A stretch of 10,229 bases of DNA from Phoronis ovalis (Eukaryota; Phoronida; Phoronidae). Every line of letters begins with the position of its first letter. Position 1 is the stretch's first letter. The translations under genes and the position numbers were made by a program. Below are positions 1 to 6,378 of the stretch, piece by piece. Where the stretch lies: positions 1 to 10,229 of the forward strand of contig JAOXYB010066179.1 of the NCBI GenBank assembly GCA_028565635.1, in the 5' to 3' direction. The notes under the pieces were generated by a model that worked only from the letters and a program-made list of their open reading frames with translations, was not told the origin of the DNA and did no database searches.

Positions 1-514
1 GTTGTGAGGAAGTTAATGATAATAATGAAGTCTGCTGTGATATAAATAAATATAAGATTTAAGTAATAATAAAAAAATGTAAAATAGATACAATGTACTT
101 TTTATATACGATTTAGAGTAGCCACGAAACTGGGGTCTAGGCTAAAATATCACTTTGGAATAGTTATCCATAATAATATATGTATAAATAGAAAATTCGA
201 AAGAAAACAACACTGCCTTACATGCCTGGACAATCTCTAGCACGATTTATAGCTGGGCAATTGTTATTGTCAAATTTTTGTCATGCCTCTGTATTGATAT
301 ATAGGCCGTATTTTGGATTTACACCATGATGCTTGTTTTAAATATGTATGAATAAAAAATCCTCCATCCGAAAAAAATGTGCACGCCTTTTCCAGAAAAT
401 CCTAGATCAGTCACTGACTAGTATGTTATAAAAACTACTTCCGACCACGGTCTCATTGTCCCCTATCTACGAGATGTGAATGTTTATTGAAGTTGTGAAT
501 GCATAGCAAGTTTT
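1..514. other. AT-rich non-coding stretch
   Basis: No coding signature is visible on either strand. The sequence is AT-rich with many short stops in all frames. The only structured part I can point to is the segment around 365-416, described separately as a possible hAT-like transposon end. If the reverse transcriptase relic to the right once continued into this stretch (minus strand), it is no longer recognisable. Confidence 0.5.
365..416 (-). mobile_element. Possible hAT-like transposon terminus (one end only)
   Basis: Read on the minus strand from 416, the sequence starts CAGTGACTGATCTAGGATTT. This resembles the common hAT-type non-autonomous terminus that begins CAGNGGCGGATCTAGG in many invertebrate genomes. 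That resemblance is from memory of such ends, not from a search. The matching opposite end and an 8-bp target duplication (candidate ACTAGTAT at 417-424) were not found to the left within the window, so the element would be truncated or extend beyond position 1. A chance resemblance is possible. Confidence 0.3.
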
Positions 515-980
515 GTATAGCTCCCGGAGGATATTGCCATTCAAAGTCACTATATATATGTGCCGACCAATAGGCCCCCTTTTTCAGCTCCCGCATTTAC
601 CGCAGGGTAAGTTTTTCATACTTCTCAAAGCTTTATTTACCACAGGGTATACTTTTCTTGTTGGATATTTACCACGTGGTATATTTTCAAAAAATGTTCG
701 TTTACCACAGGGTGTAATTCTTGGAAAACGCATTTACGACAGGTATTAAAAATTAAGGTTCGTAAATTTTTCCATATTTATTTACCACAGGGTATATAAT
801 TTACAAGTGAATTTTACATATTTCGGGACAGTTATTTACGACAGGGTATATTTTTATGTTTTTTTCATTTACGACAGGGTATATTTTTGGTGATATTTAT
901 TTACCACAGGGTCAGGGTTTTTTACCCTGGGCCGCACACCCCTACCAACTTTTCTGTCAAGTACCCCACTGGAGCTATAC
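515..980 (+). mobile_element. Non-autonomous transposon, CCCGGGGG-end family, copy 1 (inverted relative of 3432-3873)
   Basis: This is a diverged copy of the element at 3432-3873 in the opposite orientation; by eye the two align along most of their length with small indels. It holds about nine modules of the form TTTACCACAGGGTATA, at roughly 596, 636, 667, 701, 733, 781, 833, 868 and 899, spaced about 30-65 bp apart. It ends in a segment matching the other copy (CCCTGGGCCGCACACCCCTA, near 926-945). Its ends are degraded versions of CCCGGGGGTACT: CCCGGAGGATAT at 523 and, on the minus strand, CCAGTGGGGTACT from 972. The flanks are GTATAGCT (515-522) and AGCTATAC (973-980), which are reverse complements rather than a direct repeat. 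It lies at the downstream end of the recognisable reverse transcriptase relic. Short ORFs inside it are module read-through, not genes. Confidence 0.82.
590..915 (+). repeat. Irregular array of TTTAC(C/G)ACAGGGTATA modules
   Basis: About nine copies of a 14-16 bp core (TTTACCACAGGGTATA and variants with TTTACGACAGG or TTTACCGCAGGG) are separated by unlike AT-rich spacers of variable length. This is not a simple satellite: only the core is conserved. Two variant states, ACCACAGG and ACGACAGG, recur and occupy corresponding positions in the inverted copy at 3480-3830, with some exceptions. The array therefore predates the split of the two copies. Confidence 0.8.
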
Positions 981-1361
981 ACAAGCTTTACTCTATACTT
1001 TCAGCTTTCTTGCATTCTATTGTCGAGGGTCACAACCAGAAGGGGGGTTTTGTCCCTAGCTGACACTTCAGCCGACACTCTCGTACCAAAGAATGAAATA
1101 TCAATATTAGACTTTGTTTTCTTGTTGAGTTTTCGCCGCATTAAGTTTTATTCGCCAGAGGGCGCACCAATCTTCAAGAGCCAACGAATCTCTCAAGCCT
1201 CATTGAATAGCTAACGGATTGATGCGCGAAGTCCAGATTCCCAAGTCATCAGCAAATTGCGAGACTTCCACTTGGGTTTTAGGATGAATGGGCAGATCAT
1301 TTACATATATTAGGAATAGTATCGGACTCAGCACAGATCCTTGAGGTATTCCAGCTAGTAA

Positions 1362-1369
1362 TCTGATTG
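1362..1369. repeat. 8-bp target-site duplication, left copy (TCTGATTG)
   Basis: This copy of TCTGATTG lies directly outside the left end of the 1,924-bp element. The identical copy is at 3294-3301, directly outside its right end. Removing the element and one copy rejoins the reverse transcriptase codons for EAIRLLAG in one frame. Confidence 0.92.
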
Positions 1370-1447
1370 CCCGGGGGGTCATTTATGTAAAGGGTGTGTG
1401 AACATGCGCGAACACAGGTTTTAAAGAAGCCCCTAAACGCGTATATT

Positions 1448-1466
1448 GGGTGCTAAATAAGCACCC
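1448..1466. repeat. Perfect short hairpin inside the left end of the 1.9-kb element
   Basis: GGGTGCT (1448-1454) and AGCACCC (1460-1466) are perfect complements around a 5-base loop, AAATA. The hairpin is subterminal, about 80 bp inside the left end. A subterminal protein-binding or structural role is conceivable but not shown. Confidence 0.55.
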
Positions 1467-1579
1467 CTCGCACTTAGTAAAATTCATACCCTTTAGCTGA
1501 CCTGAACTAAAATCATGTCCTTTCACAGACTGGGAGTAGAAACTTAAGTTTTCAGAGATTATAATGTCCTCCATAAAGT

Positions 1580-2689
1580 TAAAATTGAAGTATTGTGCAT
1601 AAGAAAATTCAATCCCCGTAACAAGAGGGTCTGGACTCCCCGGGAAAAATTTTGATCATTTTATGTGATTTTCTTAAATCTGGTACATTCTTGGACTCTA
1701 GCTCTAGGTCTTTCATTGTGCCACTTTTTATACATTCAAATTTCTTTTATATACAGATTGCAACTTTTTGAATAAATCAATCCAAAAAAAAAAGTTTCAC
1801 TGTACTTTTATGGTTATTTATTTGGGATTTTAGAGACCTTCCTGAAAAAATTGCTTCCAAACTAGCCAAAAACTGAGACTTATATATTTGACCTGATGAA
1901 GCCACTGCGGTGAAATACGTCAAATATGAATCATTATCCGGGATCACTATACCAAGAATTAAGAATCCTGATCACTACCCAGTGCAAAACTACTCTATAG
2001 CCTAAATTTAAAACTTCAAAAAAAAGTCTACACAATAGTTTTTTTAAGACCAAAGCACATTCGTTAATTAGATGGAATCTGTAGCCCAAATTATGTTTAA
2101 TTTAAACTACTGCAACAACAAGAATTCTTGAGGCTTTGTGGAATGACCCATGTTTTATCATCTTTTAAAACATTATTCATATACTGCCTAGTTGTAACCA
2201 GGGGATGTACATATATATTATATAAAGTACTTATGTGTAGTCATCACATTGCAGTGTTCTTTTCTGATAAGGAATGGCATATATAGTAGTATGTTATTTA
2301 AAAAATCTATTATTTAGTTATTTTAAAAATGCCTGGTGGTATGTATTGAAGAAAATTATGAAATTTAGAACGCACTTTATAGCTTCTGGTGCATTTTTAA
2401 AGACATTTTAAGATCTGGTTTGAAAGAGAAAATGTTAACTAAAATTGTTAGAAATTAAAGAAAACACCAATATTTGTAAACTTGCAGGCCTCTCTGTCAA
2501 GACATTAAACCTGTTAAAACACAACTAGATATGTTACCTCATATACATGTACCTAGATTAAACTGTTCATATTCATTTATTGCAATAGGATACAAACATT
2601 AATTGCATCTGATAGTTAATAATAATATTTGAAGTGTAATTTTTTCTACATTTACTCTTTAGATTAATAACTTTTTAGGAGAATTCAGT
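1580..2689. other. AT-rich interior of the 1.9-kb element, no gene seen
   Basis: No ORF longer than chance and no transposase motif is visible. The only recognisable structure is the hammerhead-like motif at 1884-1927. Whether the interior is ancestral element sequence or a captured fragment, for example from a Penelope-like retroelement, cannot be decided from one copy. Confidence 0.5.
1884..1927 (+). ncRNA. Compact hammerhead-ribozyme-like motif (Penelope-like-element type)
   Basis: CTGATGA is at 1893-1899 and GAAA at 1912-1915, the two conserved core strands of a hammerhead. Between them is an unpaired A, then GCC/GGT (1901-1903 with 1909-1911, including one G-U pair) closing a 5-base loop ACTGC: a short stem II. 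Outside the core, ATATTTGAC (1884-1892) and GTCAAATAT (1919-1927) are perfect reverse complements, giving a 9-bp stem I. Only TAC separates GAAA from that strand, so stem III is missing or minimal. Hammerhead variants with a very short stem III are known from Penelope-like retroelements, where they cleave best as dimers. The short stem II and the uncertain register of the cleavage site leave activity doubtful. No Penelope reverse transcriptase is seen nearby. Confidence 0.5.
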
Positions 2690-3009
2690 TCATGACGAAG
2701 GCCAAAATAAAAATGCATCCCATATGCATCCAAAAATAAAAACCGTTACCTCGATCTCATTATTATACTTGGCCCTAACTGCCCAAGAGTAAATGCCGAC
2801 CTGTTTATAATTAAGTAACATCATATGTAGAATGTATGAAGCTAGCATATCCTGCACAGATGACGGGAGATGTGCAATGAACTTGATTGTATATGTTATA
2901 ACGGGTTGAAAACGCACGGCTATTAGTTTTTCCAAGCCTGGCCCGGCGAGTGCCCCAGAAGCTAAAGGGTAAATGATGTTGTAAGTGGGACAATTTTTGG
3001 CTTTTCCTT

Positions 3010-3293
3010 GCACCCCCCGTGGTAATTTCTGATCAGTCCTAAAGTTTTATGCCGGGCTGATTTCCATCTGATGGCTGAAAAATATACCCTTTAATTTTGC
3101 ACATCTGGTGGTGATAAACATACCCTTTTTACGCGTCTGTAACTCGTACTAAAAACAACACCCTATATTTGCCAATATTTAGCTAAATATATACCCTTAA
3201 CGAGTTACGTTCTTGGTTGAAATTTTTTACCCTTTTCACACGATTTATCGTTCGCGCATGTGGACCCAGCATTTGACCCATGTGCCCCCCGGG
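3010..3293 (-). repeat. Degenerate ACCCT-type modules in the right end of the 1.9-kb element
   Basis: Read left to right, the blocks ATATACCCTTTAATT (near 3082), ACATACCCTTTTTACG (near 3119), ACACCCTATATTTG (near 3159), ATATACCCTTAACG (near 3187) and TTTTACCCTTTTCAC (near 3225) recur about every 30-40 bp with unlike spacers. On the minus strand they read as AAGGGTATAT-like cores, comparable to the AGGGTATA part of the modules in 515-980 and 3432-3873. The match is short and could partly reflect low complexity. Confidence 0.5.
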
Positions 3294-3301
3294 TCTGATT
3301 G
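3294..3301. repeat. 8-bp target-site duplication, right copy (TCTGATTG)
   Basis: This is identical to 1362-1369 and directly abuts the GGG end of the 1,924-bp element. Confidence 0.92.
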
Positions 3302-3423
3302 CTTCAGAGAGTTCCCGGGGAAAGTTCGATTTTGAGCTTTACATAAATGGTACGATCACTGATGAACGAAGACAGAATTAATGCTTACAACTTTTTTTGG
3401 TAAGCCAATATGAGTCAGCTTGT

Positions 3424-3431
3424 ATCTAAGT
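3424..3431. repeat. 8-bp target-site duplication, left copy (ATCTAAGT)
   Basis: This lies directly outside the CCCGGGGGTACT end of the 442-bp element. The identical octamer is at 3874-3881. Removing the element and one copy rejoins the reverse transcriptase codons for HDELRYKL in one frame. Confidence 0.93.
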
Positions 3432-3873
3432 CCCGGGGGTACTTGACAGAAAAGTTAATAGGGGTGTGTGGCCCAGGGTAAAAAAAACGTGACCCTTGGT
3501 AAATAAAGATCACCAAAAATATACCCGGTCGTAAATGAAAAAACATGAAAAATGTACCCTGTGGTAAATAACTCTCCCGAAATAGATACCCTGTGCAAAA
3601 TTCACTTGTAAATTATATACCCTGTGGTAAATAAATATTGAAAAATTTACGAACCTTAATTGCTAATACCTGTCGTAAATGCGTTTTCAAAGAAATACAC
3701 TCTATGGTAAACAAATATTCTTTGAAAATATACCCTGTGGTAAATATCCAACAAGAAAAGTATACCCTGTGGTAAATAAAGCTTTGAGAAGCTTGAAAAA
3801 CATACCCTGTGGTAAATGCGGGAAAGAAGGGTGTCTACTGGGCGGCACATATATGAATGGCAGTACCCCCGGG
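3432..3873 (-). mobile_element. 442-bp non-autonomous transposon, CCCGGGGG-end family, copy 2
   Basis: The terminal inverted repeats are a perfect 12 bp, CCCGGGGGTACT (3432-3443 and, inverted, 3862-3873). They are flanked by an exact 8-bp direct repeat, ATCTAAGT. The element interrupts the reverse transcriptase relic immediately after motif A, and excision in silico restores the frame. The interior is an irregular array of about ten modules that read TTTACCACAGGGTATA on the minus strand, so it lies opposite to the copy at 515-980. It keeps one module (near 3586-3600) that is deleted in the other copy. There is no coding capacity; the short ORFs are module read-through. It is a MITE-like element by structure. 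The transposase superfamily is unknown; the 8-bp duplication is the main clue. Confidence 0.93.
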
Positions 3874-3881
3874 ATCTAAGT
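3874..3881. repeat. 8-bp target-site duplication, right copy (ATCTAAGT)
   Basis: This is identical to 3424-3431 and directly abuts the GGG end of the 442-bp element. Confidence 0.93.
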
Positions 3882-4108
3882 TCATCGTGCCAGACAGAAT
3901 CAAAAGTTTTCTCTACATCTAGAAATACTGAACCAGCATACCAGCTATTGCTAATTTGCCTGGTTTTATTCTATAAACGACGGATATGCTGATCAGTACC
4001 TTCCATGTTTTTTCGGTAAGCTCTTTGTCACTTATTAAGAAAGCCACCTTACAGTTGAGGTCACTGAGCTGTAATTCTATTGCTTAAAATTCTTTCAAAG
4101 AGTTTACC

Positions 4109-4248
4109 TTTTTTTTAAATAATGATTTATTGTTAAAGGCCAACGGCCCAAAGAACATTTTACACAGATATTTACAATATATGAGCATTGTCAATTTGCA
4201 TTTTTGCATGTCTTTTAATTATAAAAAATATACATCTTGCTATACCCG
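4109..4248 (-). mobile_element. Retroposed fragment with poly(A) tail (SINE or 5'-truncated LINE 3' end)
   Basis: Two reverse transcriptase blocks that should be nearly adjacent, PISLL and LFERIL, are separated by about 140 bp of unrelated sequence. On the minus strand this insert ends in a GGGCCGTTGGCC hairpin-like segment (4137-4148), AATAAA (4126-4131), and a run of eight A (4109-4116) directly before the reverse transcriptase resumes. That is the form of a retroposed 3' end. A clear target-site duplication was not found, so the 5' boundary (about 4240-4248) is approximate. The fragment is too short to name a family. Confidence 0.55.
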
Positions 4249-5007
4249 TACGCAATAGAAGGCTGATCGGGGCAGTAGTTTGTTGTTACTTTTCTGGCCA
4301 TGGTTTTGGTATCATGATGCCGAGAGCTTCTTTCCATGGTTTAGGAATATAATAATAAACTGCCTATATTACCGAGTTTTAAGAGAAATTTACTATTGGT
4401 CATACACCATTGTCAAATCATATAATACATTTACATGATTAAATATTAAAATATCTATATCTTTATTGTAGCATACCATTTTGCCAGAAATATTGTTACC
4501 AACTTAACTTTTAGCTTTTAGTTAGGCTATTTAATCGATATTGTACTGTACTATAATATAATATTTTGTATAAGGTTTTGAATTTTGTTAATGTCATTAT
4601 ACATACATTTATAATATTTTTGTTATGCTATTCATGTTGTGTAAGCAAATCCCATCTGCTTCCCGCTTACATTGTGCCATGTATTTCCTGTAAGAATACT
4701 CTGGTTACTTCATGGCAACTTATCAGAGCTTAAAGTGCAAAATTGCTGATCAAACTTTATATCTGTGAAGTGTTATGTAACATGATATATTTGACTTTGC
4801 TGCCATATTATGCATTTTGGTGTGTGCAAAATACCAAGTCACATCCACCAGTTACCTAAAGAAAAACCGTTACTATCATGATATTCTGTTGAATTCAGAG
4901 CACTGTTTACTTTGCTGCAGAAGTATCCACTATGTACTAGCTAGTACTTTATTATCCTGGTGTTTGTTTAGATGCTTGTGACTAAAGTTTTGTGAAATTA
5001 TACATGT

Positions 5008-5031
5008 AGATGTATTGCAATAAATACATCT
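5008..5031. repeat. Perfect 9-bp hairpin
   Basis: AGATGTATT (5008-5016) is complementary to AATACATCT (5023-5031) around a 6-base loop, GCAATA. No function is implied. Confidence 0.5.
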
Positions 5032-5279
5032 GGTACAATACAGGCTGTTGGGATAACTTTTCACTTAGTTATTAATTGCCCAATAGACTATTTACATGCA
5101 CTTGAGGGCACAACCGTGACTCTTTCGATCCCAGCAACCTTTTATTTGAATGCTATTCCTGCTTTTTTAAAAACCTGACTTTAAAAATGCATTAAATAGT
5201 CAAATTTAATCTAAGTAATAAAACATATTAATAATTAATGATTGATGTGTTGAAATTTATATCAATAAAATAGATAGTT

Positions 5280-5306
5280 AAGAACTGTTTTCCGCAGTTC
5301 TTTTTT
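5280..5306. repeat. 8-bp hairpin followed by a T run
   Basis: AAGAACTG (5280-5287) is complementary to CAGTTCTT (5295-5302) around loop TTTTCCG, and T continues to 5306. It has the shape of an intrinsic terminator or a small-RNA 3' end, but the context is eukaryotic and no promoter boxes were seen upstream. Confidence 0.4.
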
Positions 5307-6330
5307 GGAAACGTTATTTCAAATAATTTGGCAATCTGAATTGTCCGTTATTAGTTTGGTGGCTTTCTTTGCAATTAATATACATTTAAAATGAGTGACT
5401 GCTTTAGGTGGCTCTCCAAAATAGCTGGAAAGCACACTGGTACGTAATTTATTTTGAAGTTTCAATATCTCTCTTGGATAATCCATAATGTCAGTCATAA
5501 AATTTACCTTTGTACTGCTTTGCTTCGAATAACATCTGACTGTAGGTTATCATTATACAGTAATTTTCGTCTATGCCATACCAAACATAAAAGCATAAAA
5601 AACTCCAAAACCTCCAAAGTGTCATCGACAAATACATGTATACATCAAAAACAGAAAACTCTAGTCTAAATTATAGATACATTTGTTACTATGTTTATAA
5701 TATAATAAAGTCTGAAAATTGTTAAACTTTTTCTTTTCCCACGGAAATCTGAATAACAAAGGTTTGAGCATCATATGAGCATCTCCCCAGCGATGTTAAT
5801 AAATGCCACATGAAGAATCTATATGTTTATGAATTCTTAGACTTTAGGTTGCTTCCAAAATTTAATACTTACTATCTCAAAATATTGTAGAAACAGTTTC
5901 TAAATTTTACTGCTGTCTGAATTTTTCTACACGATCATGTAGTTCTATTATACAATGTTGTTCTGTTTTGTTTTCAATGGATATCCGTGCACATTATGGC
6001 TAGCTTCCTTAAAAGAAAATATAATTTTTAGTGCAAAATATAATAGTATTATGATCCAAGCGCATATTGATAACGGAACAAATGAGATGCGCACACCACA
6101 TTACATGCTTCATGCAAAAACATATTTTAGTCGTACACCGTATGTGTCTGCTTGGCATGTCTTTGCTATCCCTAGGGTTTTATTCAAATACAGTTGAAAT
6201 TGTCATTTATAGCTGCTTTATACAATACATGTTTTGTTTGCCACCTAATAAAATTATCAGAGCGTATAAAATGGGCCAAATAAGTGACCTAATGCAAATA
6301 TTTCATTTTTTCAGTGACGATTTAAAAATG

Positions 6331-6378
6331 TCGGATTATTATTAAACGGGAAAGGTCAGATTATTAACGGGAGAAAGG
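6331..6378 (+). repeat. Two-copy tandem duplication, about 24 bp
   Basis: Copy one (6331-6355) and copy two (6356-6378) both follow the pattern TC(G/A)GATTATTA, ACGGGA, AAAGG, with a small indel between them. This looks like a local slippage or unequal-repair duplication. Confidence 0.6.

Larger units (their letters stand above)
1370..3293. mobile_element. 1,924-bp non-autonomous DNA transposon with CCCGGGGGG ends
   Basis: The two ends are 44-bp imperfect inverted repeats (1370-1413 and 3250-3293). The outer 9 bases, CCCGGGGGG, and the inner 12 bases, ACATGCGCGAAC, are identical; the middle is diverged (about 30 of 44 match). An exact 8-bp direct repeat, TCTGATTG, flanks the element, and excision in silico restores the local reverse transcriptase reading, so both boundaries are firm. 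The right 280 bp carries a loose series of short blocks such as ATATACCCTTT and ATACCCTTAA, reminiscent of the modules in the smaller relatives. The interior is AT-rich, shows no transposase, and includes a hammerhead-like motif at 1884-1927. Mobilisation in trans by a transposase making 8-bp duplications is inferred; hAT, P and Zisupton elements make such duplications, but I cannot choose among them. Confidence 0.88.
981..4372 (-). pseudogene. Decayed non-LTR retrotransposon reverse transcriptase (CR1/Jockey-like), interrupted by nested insertions
   Basis: Conserved reverse transcriptase blocks are read on the minus strand in N- to C-terminal order. A block with IPKPWKEALGIMIPKPW and PISLL lies near 4250-4355, and LFERIL near 4090-4105. 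Motif A, FLDVEKTFDSVWHDEL, is at about 3880-3930, followed by KLTHIGLPKK and FISDRTIYVKLKIEL in 3345-3431. EAIRLLAGIPQGSVLSPILF (motif B) spans the 1370-3293 insertion. Motif C, FADD, is at 1245-1256; a thumb-like LEDWCALWRIKLNAAKTQ is near 1130-1180, and a ...SFFGTRVSAEVSA / VTLDNRM block is near 1025-1105. The catalytic aspartates of motifs A and C are still encoded, but stops and small frameshifts occur between nearly all blocks, so it is dead. The element would normally copy its own RNA into DNA at a nicked target. The endonuclease region and the 3' end are not recognised. Family assignment is from motif wording only. Confidence 0.88.

Noticed and set aside
513-749. 78-codon ORF on the plus strand with repeated LPQG / TTGY words
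   Set aside because: The repeated peptide words are the translation of the TTTACCACAGGG modules of the transposon copy. It is not a conserved protein.
590-915. CRISPR-like array of short repeats
   Set aside because: The repeat cores are degenerate and spacers vary widely in length. The array is bounded by transposon ends, and the surrounding DNA is animal-like.
1383-1574. 63-codon minus-strand ORF
   Set aside because: It covers the left end of the 1.9-kb element including its inverted repeat. No family features are seen, and the opening ends at the element boundary.
1629-1650. CCCCGGG near 1637 as a further element end
   Set aside because: No inverted partner with a matching 8-bp flank was found, so it is treated as internal sequence of the 1.9-kb element.
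3312-3322. CCCGGGG near 3314 as a further element end
   Set aside because: It lies inside the reverse transcriptase relic, next to the codons for RELSEA, and has no partner or duplication.
3656-3879. Overlapping ORFs of 64 and 66 codons on opposite strands
   Set aside because: Both lie wholly or almost wholly inside the 442-bp transposon and read its repeat modules in different frames.
5955-6345. Overlapping ORFs of 80 and 92 codons on the plus strand
   Set aside because: The two frames overlap, have no recognisable domain and lie in AT-rich sequence without other coding signs.
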